This document shows, piece by piece, positions 15,378 to 23,904 of a stretch of 48,912 bases of DNA (position 1 is its first letter; every line of letters starts with the position of its first letter). The position numbers and the translations under genes were made by a program. The stretch is taken from positions 1-48,912 of the forward strand of contig JAFUGE010000010.1 of assembly GCA_017469545.1 (NCBI GenBank). The letters run 5' to 3'. This stretch comes from Clostridia bacterium (GTDB lineage: Bacteria > Bacillota > Clostridia > TANB77 > UBA1234). Under the pieces are notes generated by a model. The model saw only the letters and a program-made list of their open reading frames with translations. It was not told where the DNA came from and did not search any database.

Positions 15378-16076
15378 ATGGATAGTATTATTTTTTATAA
15401 CATTTTATTTGCAATAACGGCACTAGCAATTTCGCCTTTTATGACAGCAGCGATTAAGCGATATAGTGCGGAAGAGAAGATTTTAACAAAAGAATTTTTT
15501 AATGATTTGCGATTTGATTGGAAAGTGGCACTAATTACTTCAATTACAATTATTGCGCTATTTTATCACTTTGGAATCAGCTTGCCATTCTTTGTTTATA
15601 GTGTGTTGACAGTGATTTTAGTGATGGAAGCTTTTGTGGATATTAGGGCACAGATTTTGCCGAACTCGCTTAATTTTGCGGGATTTATCACTGGCATTGT
15701 GTACGCATATTTTGTCAGCATCCATAACATCATGGCTGGGTTAAATATGCTTTTAGGAATGATTACAGGCGCTGGTATTTTCTTGCTGATTGCGGGCTTT
15801 GCACTGGTTGTTTATCGCAAAGAGGGGATGGGTCTTGGCGATGTGAAGCTAATGGGAATGCTTGGACTATTCTTTGGATTTTTTAATACGATTCAAATCT
15901 TTGTCTTGTCGTTTTTCGTGGCGGCAATTATTAGTATTATTTTGCTTGCGACGAAGATAAAGAAGAGTACGGATTACATAGCCTTTGGGCCGTTTATTGT
16001 GATGGCGGCGATTTTTACGATGTTTATGCCTGCAGTGGAGAGTATGGCATATTTGAATACAATTTTGATAAAATAG
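15378..16076 (+). CDS. Prepilin peptidase (A24), peptidase domain only
   Basis: 232 residues, about seven membrane helices. The two catalytic aspartates are in FVDIRAQILPN (about residue 93) and GMGLGDVKLMG (about 155), the diagnostic pair of the aspartic prepilin peptidase family. The N-terminal CxxC methyltransferase part of classical PilD is absent. Enzymes of this type cut type IV pilin or archaellin-like signal peptides in the membrane. No pilus genes are in the window. GGAG ribosome site upstream. Confidence 0.85.
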   Translation: MDSIIFYNILFAITALAISPFMTAAIKRYSAEEKILTKEFFNDLRFDWKVALITSITIIALFYHFGISLPFFVYSVLTVILVMEAFVDIRAQILPNSLNFAGFITGIVYAYFVSIHNIMAGLNMLLGMITGAGIFLLIAGFALVVYRKEGMGLGDVKLMGMLGLFFGFFNTIQIFVLSFFVAAIISIILLATKIKKSTDYIAFGPFIVMAAIFTMFMPAVESMAYLNTILIK

Positions 16077-16077
16077 T

Positions 16078-16104
16078 TGTAGGGGTAGCGTAATACGCTA
16101 CCCG
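16078..16104 (+). repeat. Short palindromic repeat, GTAGCG compensatory variant
   Basis: Arms GGGTAGCG/CGCTACCC. Both arms changed together, keeping the stem. Confidence 0.9.
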
Positions 16105-16127
16105 CGAAACAAAAAGAAGGAGAAAAT

Positions 16128-16802
16128 ATGACAAAAGAAGAGATTGAGAAATTACGAAAGGCGTCTGCGCTTGGAGACAAGTGCTTTGATTATATTTGTA
16201 AACAAATAAAAATTGGAATGACAGAAATTGAAATTGCAAAATTAATGGATACTTTTTTCGTGGAAAACGGGGCGAGTGGGCTTTCGTTTGATACGATTGT
16301 TGGCTCTGGTCCAAATTCGGCGCAAATTCATTCGACGCCAACAGAAAGAAAAATAGAGTTTGGTGATATTATTTTGCTGGATTTTGGCTGTGTTTTGGAT
16401 GGCTATTGCTCGGATACTTCTAGAACGATTTTTGTAGGAGAAGTAAAAGAAGAGTATCGAAAAATTTATGAGATTGTTTTATCTTCGCAAATAAAGGCAA
16501 TTGAGGAGATTAGGCCGGGAATGACTTGCAAGGAAGTGGACGCCATTTCAAGAGATTATATCAAAAGTTTTGGGTATGATTTCAATCACGCCTTGGGGCA
16601 CGGCGTAGGAAAAGTGGTGCACGAAGAGCCTGTGATTTCGCCGAAGCGCGAGGATATCATAGACAATGAAATGGTGTTTACTATTGAGCCGGGCATTTAT
16701 TTAGAAAATGCATTTGGTGTGAGAATTGAAGATACAGTTTTACTTCGTGATGGAAAAGTAGAACCACTATCAAGAGCATCAAAAGAAATAACAATATTGT
16801 AG
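16128..16802 (+). CDS. Short M24 (Xaa-Pro type) metallopeptidase
   Basis: 224 residues with the pita-bread fold motifs. The metal ligands are D in LDFGCVLDGYC and D in SDTSRT, H in LGHGVGKVVHEEP, E in TIEPGIYLE and E in RIEDTVLL. The order and the RIEDTV ending match Xaa-Pro aminopeptidase rather than methionine aminopeptidase. The usual N-terminal creatinase-like domain (about 130 residues) is missing, so this is a minimal form. GGAG precedes the ATG. It lies in a run of plus-strand genes joined by palindromic repeats. Confidence 0.85.
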   Translation: MTKEEIEKLRKASALGDKCFDYICKQIKIGMTEIEIAKLMDTFFVENGASGLSFDTIVGSGPNSAQIHSTPTERKIEFGDIILLDFGCVLDGYCSDTSRTIFVGEVKEEYRKIYEIVLSSQIKAIEEIRPGMTCKEVDAISRDYIKSFGYDFNHALGHGVGKVVHEEPVISPKREDIIDNEMVFTIEPGIYLENAFGVRIEDTVLLRDGKVEPLSRASKEITIL

Positions 16803-16824
16803 GGGCAGCGTATCACGCTGCCCG
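16798..16824 (+). repeat. Short palindromic repeat, GCAGCG type
   Basis: Loop variant TATCA; it overlaps the stop codon of the M24 peptidase gene, whose last TAG is the repeat's own 5' end. Confidence 0.9.
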
Positions 16825-16858
16825 GAATATAGGAAAATCAAATGGAGGAGAGGTAATC

Positions 16859-17935
16859 ATGATATTAGTCAATGACGAAAATAGAGAAAAGTACATAGAA
16901 TTTTTGCAAAAGCATCCAAAGGGACATTTTTTGCAATCACCTGAGTGGGCAAAAGTGAAAAAAGAATGGCTAAATGAAGTGGTATTAGTGGAAGACGAGC
17001 AAGGGAAAATTAAGGGTTCTATGAGTTTGCTCATTCGTCCTTTTAAGTTTCACGGGAAGCTTATTACAAGCCTTATGTACAGCCCAAGAGGCCCTGTTTG
17101 CGATATCCACGATAAAGAGACGTTTCAAAAGCTAGTAGAGAGTGCAAAAGAAGTAGCAAAGAAATATAAGTCTTTTATTCTTTGCCTTGACCCAGATATT
17201 CCAAGTGACGACAAAGAGTTTGAAAATATTGCAAAAGAGATAGGTTTTAAGATTAAGTCAGATGCGAAAGATTTTAGCCAAGTGATTCAGCCAAGATATG
17301 TTTTTAGATTGAACGTCAAAGATAAAACAGAGGAAGAATTATTAAAATCGTTCCACGAGAAGACGAGATATAATATTAGGCTAGCTATCAAAAGAGGTGT
17401 TACCGTCAGAGAAGGAACGAGAGAAGATTTAAAGACATTTCATAAGATTATGCTAGAGACGGGCGTAAGAGATAACTTCTTAATTCGTCCACTAGAATAT
17501 TTTGAGAAGATGTATGACGAATTGGCGCCTAATTATATGAAACTTTTAATTGCAGAGTATGAAGGTAACCCAATTGCGGCCGTGATTCCGATTATTTATG
17601 GCAATAAAGTTTGGTATCTTTATGGAGCAAGCTCTAACGAGTATCGCAATGTGATGCCGAACTATTTGCTTCAATGGGAGCAGATTAAGTTAGCGCTTGA
17701 AAACCATTGTGACATCTATGATTTTAGAGGCGTTTCTGGCCACGTGGACGAAAACCATCCACAGTATGGTATTTATAAATTTAAGAAAGGATTTAATGGC
17801 GATTTTGTAGAGTTCGTTGGCGAACTATATATGGTGCTAAATCCTTTTATGAATTTCTTGTACGAGAAAGTGGTAAGGCCAATGAGAAGTATGAAAATTA
17901 GGAAAGCTATGAGGGCCGAAAAAGCAGGAAAATAA
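16859..17935 (+). CDS. FemAB-family peptidoglycan bridge transferase
   Basis: 358 residues. Two GNAT-like halves are joined by a helical arm. Family landmarks are HFLQSPEWAKVK at the N-terminus, YSPRGPV, FHEKTRYNIRLAIKRGV, VWYLYGASSNEYRN, YLLQWEQIKLA and YDFRGV with YGIYKFKKGFNG. Family members use aminoacyl-tRNA to add amino acids to the peptidoglycan stem peptide. It is followed by an alanine racemase homologue, consistent with a wall-related pair. The basic C-terminus (MRSMKIRKAMRAEKAGK) may bind membrane or tRNA. Confidence 0.9.
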   Translation: MILVNDENREKYIEFLQKHPKGHFLQSPEWAKVKKEWLNEVVLVEDEQGKIKGSMSLLIRPFKFHGKLITSLMYSPRGPVCDIHDKETFQKLVESAKEVAKKYKSFILCLDPDIPSDDKEFENIAKEIGFKIKSDAKDFSQVIQPRYVFRLNVKDKTEEELLKSFHEKTRYNIRLAIKRGVTVREGTREDLKTFHKIMLETGVRDNFLIRPLEYFEKMYDELAPNYMKLLIAEYEGNPIAAVIPIIYGNKVWYLYGASSNEYRNVMPNYLLQWEQIKLALENHCDIYDFRGVSGHVDENHPQYGIYKFKKGFNGDFVEFVGELYMVLNPFMNFLYEKVVRPMRSMKIRKAMRAEKAGK

Positions 17936-17937
17936 CC

Positions 17938-17965
17938 TGTAGGGGCAGCGTATCACGCTGCCCGC
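17938..17965 (+). repeat. Short palindromic repeat, GCAGCG type
   Basis: Loop variant TATCA, between the FemAB and alanine racemase genes. Confidence 0.9.
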
Positions 17966-18004
17966 AATGAGGCGGCATTGTCCGCCAAACATGGGAGAAT
18001 ATAT

Positions 18005-19117
18005 ATGAATCAAATTATCATTGAAAGAGAAAATTTAGAACATAATATTCATATGGTAAAAGAGAAAATCAAAAATTTGGAGCATAAACCTTGCATTATT
18101 GCTGTCATTAAAGGAAATGGATATGGCATGGATTCACTTCTACTTGCGCGAAAATTGCTGGATTTTAATATTGATTTTTTTGCTGTATCGGAAATTGCTG
18201 AGGCGAAAAGATTAAGGGAAAATGGTTTTACCAATCGCATTTTACTTTTGGAATCTACTTGTATTGAAAGAGAAGTAGAGGAGATTATTTCACTGGATTT
18301 AATTGCGACGGTTGGCTCTTTGGAGGCATTGATGCTTTTAAATAAAAAGGCAGAAGTGGCAGGAAAAGTGGTACAAGCACATTTGAAGATTGATACTGGT
18401 TTTAGCAGATTTGGATTTTTAATCAATAATCATGTGGCTTTGCAAATCAGTGAAGCGCTTGCAAGCCTTCGAAATATTGAGATTACGGGAACCTATTCTC
18501 ATTTTGCGGAATCGTATGCAAACGATAAAACGAAGACAGAAAAGCAGTTTGAAAAGTTTTTGGAAGATGTAAAACTTTTGAATGCTCATAATGTGAATAC
18601 GGGGATGCTTCATATCTGTAATTCTTCCGCGTTTTTTAAATATCCTAATATGTATTTAGACGCAGTAAGGATAGGAAGTGCTTTTACAGGAAGACTGCAA
18701 ATTAGCGAAGTGACAGGGCTAAAGAGGGTAGGATATTTGGAGTCTGAAATTTGTGAAATTAGAGATTTGCCTAAGGGAAGCGAAGTTGGCTATTCTGGTA
18801 CATACGTCTTAAAGGAAGACGCTAAGGTTGCGATTGTGGAAGCGGGCTATGAGGCAGGTGTTGGCGTTTCTGGGCCAAGAGATAGTGTTAGATTGATTGA
18901 CAAGGCCAGAATGCTAAAAAGTGCGCTTAGCAATTTTGGAAAAGATGGAAGAATGTTTGTAGAAATCAATGGCAAGAGGTGTCTTGTTTTGGGACGTGTG
19001 GGTATGAAGAATATGATGGTGGATGTCAGTGCAATCAAAGCAGAAACTGGCGACAAAGTGAAAATACCAATTAATTTGATTTTTGCCAATTCAAATATAG
19101 AGAGACAGGAGTTATAG
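18005..19117 (+). CDS. alr: Alanine racemase homologue
   Basis: 370 residues, fold III PLP enzyme. The PLP lysine is in AVIKGNGYGMDS (about 37-48). The second catalytic region VGYSGTYV corresponds to the racemase Tyr motif. The C-terminal beta domain ends with LVLGRVGMKNMMVDVS, where most racemases have GRVCMD, so one conserved Asp is Lys. Expected reaction: L-Ala to D-Ala for peptidoglycan; another amino acid is possible given the altered motif. Start chosen at 18005, 7 nt after GGGAG; the open frame to 17978 crosses no ribosome site. Confidence 0.85.
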   Translation: MNQIIIERENLEHNIHMVKEKIKNLEHKPCIIAVIKGNGYGMDSLLLARKLLDFNIDFFAVSEIAEAKRLRENGFTNRILLLESTCIEREVEEIISLDLIATVGSLEALMLLNKKAEVAGKVVQAHLKIDTGFSRFGFLINNHVALQISEALASLRNIEITGTYSHFAESYANDKTKTEKQFEKFLEDVKLLNAHNVNTGMLHICNSSAFFKYPNMYLDAVRIGSAFTGRLQISEVTGLKRVGYLESEICEIRDLPKGSEVGYSGTYVLKEDAKVAIVEAGYEAGVGVSGPRDSVRLIDKARMLKSALSNFGKDGRMFVEINGKRCLVLGRVGMKNMMVDVSAIKAETGDKVKIPINLIFANSNIERQEL

Positions 19118-19118
19118 G

Positions 19119-20105
19119 ATGGAACAAAAGCAGAATGCGAGATTAGGATTTTTTAGAAGAATATTTTTAGCAATCACAGACTTTAGATTGTATCCTTTTG
19201 TGCAGCGTGAAAAGACGGCAGCTACGACGAGCTATTTTGTATTTCTTTTGCTGCTAATTACATTGTTTTTGGCACTTTCGTTTTCGTCAAAAGTGCTTGA
19301 TGGTGTAGCAGCAATACTGGAGAATTATGAGGAGACGGTGCCGGAGTTTGCGCTTCAAAATGGAGTGCTAAGTATTGACGAAAAAGTATATGAATTGGAC
19401 AGAGAACGAAAAGTGGTAATTGATACATCCGTTGATACAGAAACGTTTGCAAAAACCGACAACGGGAAAGAAGTACTTTATTCCACATCTTTTTTAGTAA
19501 TTAATCGCGATGGCGTTGTGTATGGAAATGAGGGAAATGTTGTTGGCTATCTTTTCCGTGCGATAAGAACTGATGTGACGAAGAGTAGTTTACATGAGTT
19601 TTTGACTGCCGTGAATGAGGATTGGACTGTAAAATTGGCATTTACTTTGTCAAGCTGGCTAATCATGTTTTTGATCTATTTTGTTGTAAAAATGCTTAAT
19701 GTTTTGTTTTTAATTTTGATTGCCTATATTTTAAATATTATTTTTGGCATGAAGTTAAAGTTTTCGAATTACTATCGAGTGGTTGTGTATGCGCTAACGT
19801 TGCCACTGATTGTGGAAATGGTATCTATCTTGTATTTAGGAAGAGTGCCAGAGTATGCTGTTGTGGCTTATCAGGTGTTGGCGTATGTCTATATTTTCTA
19901 TGCACTAAGGGCATTGAAACTTGATATTTTAATTATCAGTGCGCCTGGCGTAAACTTCAAAGAAAAGTTAGAGAATATGATTCACAAGATGGAACAGGAA
20001 GCGGAGGAAAAACTAGAAAAAGAAGCAAAGGAAACAAAAGAAGAGGAGCAAAAAGAGGAAGAGACGAAGCAAGAGAAAGAGGAAGACAAAAAGGACGAGA
20101 AATAA
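19119..20105 (+). CDS. DUF1189 membrane protein
   Basis: 328 residues, one base after the alr stop, so translationally coupled. A membrane helix (about 40-60), then an extracytoplasmic domain of about 110 residues, then a cluster of four to five helices (about 175-275) form the DUF1189 pattern. The C-terminus is a long charged coil of Glu/Lys (EAKETKEEEQKEEETK). Function unknown; it is often near cell-wall genes. Confidence 0.75.
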   Translation: MEQKQNARLGFFRRIFLAITDFRLYPFVQREKTAATTSYFVFLLLLITLFLALSFSSKVLDGVAAILENYEETVPEFALQNGVLSIDEKVYELDRERKVVIDTSVDTETFAKTDNGKEVLYSTSFLVINRDGVVYGNEGNVVGYLFRAIRTDVTKSSLHEFLTAVNEDWTVKLAFTLSSWLIMFLIYFVVKMLNVLFLILIAYILNIIFGMKLKFSNYYRVVVYALTLPLIVEMVSILYLGRVPEYAVVAYQVLAYVYIFYALRALKLDILIISAPGVNFKEKLENMIHKMEQEAEEKLEKEAKETKEEEQKEEETKQEKEEDKKDEK

Positions 20106-20153
20106 TTGCTGCTTTTTGTTTTTCAATTTGTTAGAATTTAATTGTTCGAATTC

Positions 20154-20183
20154 ACGGGCGGCGTATTACGCCGCCCCTACACG
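20154..20183 (-). repeat. Short palindromic repeat, GGCGGCG compensatory variant
   Basis: Arms GGGCGGCG/CGCCGCCC around TATTA, GTAGGGG end on the minus strand, between convergent genes. Confidence 0.9.
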
Positions 20184-20192
20184 TTCTAAAAA

Positions 20193-21062
20193 TTATCCAT
20201 GAATGATTTTATAGCATACGTTTTCTATTTTATAACCCTTTTCTTTGATTTCGCCTTTCTTGCCGTTTTGCGTATTTTTCACGTACTGAATTTCATAATA
20301 TATTTCGTCTTTGTTTTTCTCGAACCAATTTGTGATTTCTTGTACGGCAAGAGGTTTGAAATACACTTGCCAGTAATCATTTTTCGAAATGTCTTTGACA
20401 ATAGCGATATACTCGTCTTCGTAGTAGTGCTTGTAGGAAATTTTGTATCCTAAGTTTCTGGCGATGGCGCCAATGAAATTAGAGTGGGGGAGTTTATTTT
20501 CAGAATAAAGATTAAGTTGTTCGGCAATGTCAGAGGCTAGACAATAGTTATTCTTAATAGAAACATCAATTTTAGATTTGATGTCTTGCATATCAGTTTG
20601 TAGGTTTTTGATTTTTAGAGTATTGGATTCAATATTTTTTGAATTTGTTTCGATTTGATATAGAGCAAGATGCATAAAGTCAAAAACGTTAGATGGATTG
20701 CTAATGATTTCTCGATATCTTTTTTCGGTTTCGATAAAATACCTACGAATTTTTCTGCCCATTTCATTGTTTTCAATCATACATATTTCTTTAGCAGTAT
20801 CAATTGTTAAATAATATTCTTGTGTAAGGCTATTTCCATAGCCGTTTTCATCCCCTTTCGTAAATTTGCGAAAGGGGATATAATCTACATTTTCCGCAAA
20901 ATGATACTGAAAGACTCTCTGCTTTATCCAATCTGAAAATTTCGTTTTTGTTTTTTCACCTCTTAATTGGTAAAATAGTTCCCTTGCATTAATTAACTTT
21001 TCATTAGTATCGTTTTCATAAACCGGCACGATGCCTTCTTCTACTTTTTTGAATTCTATCAT
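20193..21062 (-). CDS. Phage-type antirepressor (AntA family)
   Basis: 289 residues. The N-terminal AntA/AntB domain (about 1-115) shows NARELFYQLRGEKTKTKFSDWIKQR, ENVDYIPF, QEYYLTIDTAKEICMIENN and GRKIRRYFIETEKRY. Residues about 125-170 look coiled coil. The C-terminal half resembles the KilAC/antirepressor DNA-binding part (ASDIAEQLNLYSE, IGAIARNLGYK). In phages such proteins relieve repression of lytic genes. No other phage gene is nearby, so it is an orphan. It has a consensus promoter and a leader hairpin. Confidence 0.8.
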   Translation of the reverse strand: MIEFKKVEEGIVPVYENDTNEKLINARELFYQLRGEKTKTKFSDWIKQRVFQYHFAENVDYIPFRKFTKGDENGYGNSLTQEYYLTIDTAKEICMIENNEMGRKIRRYFIETEKRYREIISNPSNVFDFMHLALYQIETNSKNIESNTLKIKNLQTDMQDIKSKIDVSIKNNYCLASDIAEQLNLYSENKLPHSNFIGAIARNLGYKISYKHYYEDEYIAIVKDISKNDYWQVYFKPLAVQEITNWFEKNKDEIYYEIQYVKNTQNGKKGEIKEKGYKIENVCYKIIHG

Positions 21063-21101
21063 AAAACATTCCTTTCGTAATATATTTCTTGTTTGGAAAA
21101 T

Positions 21102-21123
21102 TTTTGTAGCGGATGCTACAAAA
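21102..21123 (-). promoter_or_regulatory. Inverted repeat in the antirepressor leader
   Basis: Perfect 9-bp arms TTTTGTAGC/GCTACAAAA around GGAT, between promoter and start codon. It may be an operator or an mRNA hairpin; the U-tract is too weak for a clear terminator. Confidence 0.45.
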
Positions 21124-21169
21124 TAGAATATGCTTAGACAAGCAGAATACTTATCTAGCGATTGAACAC

Positions 21170-21198
21170 ATCATATACTGGATTGTTGATTTTGTCAA
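21170..21198 (-). promoter_or_regulatory. Promoter of the antirepressor gene
   Basis: Minus strand TTGACA (21198-21193), 17-bp spacer, TATGAT (21175-21170). Confidence 0.8.
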
Positions 21199-21217
21199 TA
21201 CGTTTTTTTGAGAAAAT

Positions 21218-21243
21218 GTAGGGGCAGCGTAATACGCTGCCCT
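21218..21243 (+). repeat. Short palindromic repeat, GCAGCG type
   Basis: Loop TAATA; between the antirepressor promoter and the 3' end of tmcAL. Confidence 0.9.
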
Positions 21244-21265
21244 CACATTTTTTTATGATAAATGT

Positions 21266-22504
21266 TTACGTTGTAATAATCGGCATTGTGTAGTCTAGGT
21301 TTGTTTTTTTGTAGGCTGGCATTTGATAGCCTAGGGTGTAGATGTCGGTAGCTAGGATGTCTTTGCGCATCATTTTGGCACTGGTTTCGTTGGCGTTTTT
21401 GAAGAATTTGCTGACAGATGTGACAACAGGCATATTGGATTTGCTAGTAATGCTAGATAGTATTTTTTCTCCTGTTTTAGTAAAGCCGAGTACTCTGATG
21501 TATTGCGGATTGTGCTTGTAGTCTTCGGTTTCTGTTTTGGTAATGCCAAGCAAAGTATGTAGCAAAATTCTTTGTACGCGTGTCCTGGTGTATCTTTTCG
21601 ATTTGATATTTTCGATTAGGTCTTCGATGTTGCTACATTCATTCGAAGCTTTTTTCATAACATTTTCCAAGCCCTCTGTAACGTCTGCAATGTCTTGCAA
21701 ATCTGTGATAGAATTTTTCCTAAGCTCGTATAAAATTTCTCTTTCAAAGTGGTTTAAAAACATCGGAGATTTTCCACTTAAAATTTCACTGTTCATAATT
21801 TCGAAAGAAGAAGTAGGCATGACGGCCTGCAATTGTTCTGTTTTGTTTGTGTATAACATTTCACGAATTGCTGTAGCGCTACAGATATTGCCGTCGACAT
21901 AGACGGAATTGTAATTGCCGCCTTTTCTTTCGATAGCGACTGGCTCGATGTTACTATTGCAGTATAGTAGTGCTTTTAAGTATTCGATTCCTAAAATATT
22001 GTTGGAGTCTAATAAAATATCGGTTAGCGTTTTTTCGTCAAATTCTTTTTTCAAAAAAGTGGTGAGTGCGTTGCTTCTGGCAATCGGGTAAGAGACGCCT
22101 CTTTTGATTTCTTTTTGTAATTCTTTTTTGTATCCCTCTGGCTCTAAGTATAGGACGTTTGCAATTCTTTTTAGAATTTTAATATCATTGCAACTATTGC
22201 CAAAGGAAAGCGTATCGACAACGTTTAAACTATCTAGTAGACTAATGCTGCCCTGCGCAAAGTATTCGGCACTAGCCGTGGCATAGCAGACGGGAAGTTC
22301 GATTACTAAATCAACTCCGTTTTGAATTGCCATTTTTGTTCTTGTCCATTTATCAAATAAAGCGGGCAAGCCTCTTTGAATGAAGTTGCCACTCATAACG
22401 CAAACGACAGCTTCTGCGCCAGTTTGCTCTTTTGTTTTTTCTACATGATATAAATGCCCGTTATGAAACGGATTGTATTCGGCCACAATTCCACAAATTT
22501 TCAA
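21266..22504 (-). CDS. tmcAL: tRNA-Met cytidine acetate ligase
   Basis: 412 residues. The nucleotidyltransferase HIGH-like motif is GIVAEYNPFHNGHLYH (about 5-20), followed by AVVCVMSGNFIQRG and DLVIELP, characteristic of TmcAL (formerly YlbM). The enzyme activates acetate with ATP and acetylates C34 of elongator tRNA-Met. AAGGAGG lies 8 nt before a TTG at 22504. The GTG at 22513 overlaps the ribosome site and is not used. Confidence 0.9.
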   Translation of the reverse strand: MKICGIVAEYNPFHNGHLYHVEKTKEQTGAEAVVCVMSGNFIQRGLPALFDKWTRTKMAIQNGVDLVIELPVCYATASAEYFAQGSISLLDSLNVVDTLSFGNSCNDIKILKRIANVLYLEPEGYKKELQKEIKRGVSYPIARSNALTTFLKKEFDEKTLTDILLDSNNILGIEYLKALLYCNSNIEPVAIERKGGNYNSVYVDGNICSATAIREMLYTNKTEQLQAVMPTSSFEIMNSEILSGKSPMFLNHFEREILYELRKNSITDLQDIADVTEGLENVMKKASNECSNIEDLIENIKSKRYTRTRVQRILLHTLLGITKTETEDYKHNPQYIRVLGFTKTGEKILSSITSKSNMPVVTSVSKFFKNANETSAKMMRKDILATDIYTLGYQMPAYKKTNLDYTMPIITT

Positions 22505-22573
22505 TCTAAGCACCTCCTTGAAATTCTCATATGTTTATGATACCATATTGTAAGAAAAAATGGAATAAAAATT

Positions 22574-22600
22574 TGTAGGGGCAGCGTAGCACGCTGCCAG
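22574..22600 (+). repeat. Short palindromic repeat, shortened end
   Basis: GGGGCAGCG-TAGC-ACGCTGCC then AG instead of CCG. Between divergent tmcAL and rnhA. Confidence 0.85.
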
Positions 22601-22629
22601 AAAATACAATCTTAGGGGGCAAATTTGTG

Positions 22630-23064
22630 ATGGACGAGGTAACAATCTACACCGACGGCGCCTGCTCAGGCAACCCTGGCAATGGCGGCTGGGGAGCCGT
22701 ACTTATCTATGGCGAGAATAAGAAAGAAATTAGTGGCGCGAAGAGGGATACGACGAATAATCAGATGGAGTTAACTGCGCCAATTGAGGCACTCAAATTA
22801 TTAAAAAGGCCTTGCAAAGTGAAGTTATATAGCGATAGCGCGTATTTGATTAATGCGTTTAAAGAGGGCTGGATTTACAATTGGCAGAAGAATGGATGGA
22901 AGACGGCGAGCAAAGAACCTGTGAAAAATAAAGAGCTATGGGAGCAGATTTATGCTTTTACCAAGATGCATTCCATTGAGTGGATTAAGGTAAAGGGGCA
23001 TAGCGATAATGTATATAATAATCGCTGCGACGAGATGGCCGTGAAAGCGATTAAGACGCTATAA
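22630..23064 (+). CDS. rnhA: Ribonuclease HI
   Basis: 144 residues. The catalytic acidic residues are all visible: D in [17 protein letters not shown] in [11 protein letters not shown] in [10 protein letters not shown] and D in NNRCDEMA, with the KVKGHSDN histidine loop. It cuts RNA in RNA-DNA hybrids. ATG 22630 is preferred to the GTG at 22627 for spacing from the GGGGG site. Followed by spoIIM. Confidence 0.95.
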   Translation: MDEVTIYTDGACSGNPGNGGWGAVLIYGENKKEISGAKRDTTNNQMELTAPIEALKLLKRPCKVKLYSDSAYLINAFKEGWIYNWQKNGWKTASKEPVKNKELWEQIYAFTKMHSIEWIKVKGHSDNVYNNRCDEMAVKAIKTL

Positions 23065-23116
23065 GTTCTAATTTGTCCAAGGCATTCATAAGATTAATTA
23101 TGAATGGAGGGACAAA

Positions 23117-23743
23117 ATGAATATCAGGATTATTGGAAAAGAAGACGCGTTTTCTAAGCATTTGAAAAGTCAGGGATTCGTTTACATCGTGCTATTAGCC
23201 GTATTTTTGATTGGAATTTTAGGTGGGACAATTTATTATAAAAATGTGACAGACGAGCAGAGCATGGCGACTTACATTGAAAATACTTTTTCTAAGTTAG
23301 CGGAAAATGCCGATCTAGACACGTATGAAATATTAAAGGAGAGCATTCTTAAAAATGTGGGAATTAGCGCTTTGTTTTTGATATTGGGGGCTTCGGTCAT
23401 TGGTATTCCGCTATTGCTGGTATATATTGGGTATCGTGGGTTCACGCTTGGCTTTACGATTTCTTCTTTGATTGAGGCATTTGGCTTTGTAAAGGGCAAT
23501 ACAATTAGCTTTGTTATGCTATTTTTCCAAAATTCATTGATGCTTGTTGCAATGCTAGTGGCTATGGTAAGTGCAATTAAGCTTGCGGTAAATTTGCTTG
23601 CAAAGCATAAAGATATGAAAATAGAGCTTCTTCGCCATACGATTGTGTGTGCATTTTGTATGGTTATATTTTTGGGTGCATCCATCTTAGAAGCGGTTTT
23701 TAATGGCCCCGTGTTAGGTATCGTACTGGCAAAATTAAAATAA
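23117..23743 (+). CDS. spoIIM: Stage II sporulation protein M
   Basis: 208 residues with five predicted membrane helices: about 22-42, 83-105, 108-130, 135-160 and 180-205. Conserved segments are GILGGTIYYKN, LIYIGYRGFTLGF-like (YIGYRGFTLGFTIS) and a final VFNGPVLGIVLAKL. SpoIIM works with SpoIID and SpoIIP in remodelling wall during engulfment. Its position just before xerD matches the spoIIM-xerD neighbourhood known in Bacillus. It implies that the organism forms endospores or descends from a spore former. Confidence 0.9.
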   Translation: MNIRIIGKEDAFSKHLKSQGFVYIVLLAVFLIGILGGTIYYKNVTDEQSMATYIENTFSKLAENADLDTYEILKESILKNVGISALFLILGASVIGIPLLLVYIGYRGFTLGFTISSLIEAFGFVKGNTISFVMLFFQNSLMLVAMLVAMVSAIKLAVNLLAKHKDMKIELLRHTIVCAFCMVIFLGASILEAVFNGPVLGIVLAKLK

Positions 23744-23776
23744 TTGCAAGAATTTACATAAAAATTCAAAAAACAC

Positions 23777-23805
23777 TTGCATTATTTATAAATATTGTAT
23801 AAAAT
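23777..23805 (+). promoter_or_regulatory. Promoter of xerD
   Basis: TTGCAT (23777-23782), 17-bp spacer, TAAAAT (23800-23805), leaving a leader of about 90 nt. Confidence 0.65.
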
Positions 23806-23904
23806 GTGGGTGTAGTTTACAAAAGATAAGTGGTAGGCATAAACCTTAAGGAAGAACCAATCAAATATATGCGAAACTTTATTTATTGCAAAGGAGTATT
23901 TGAG

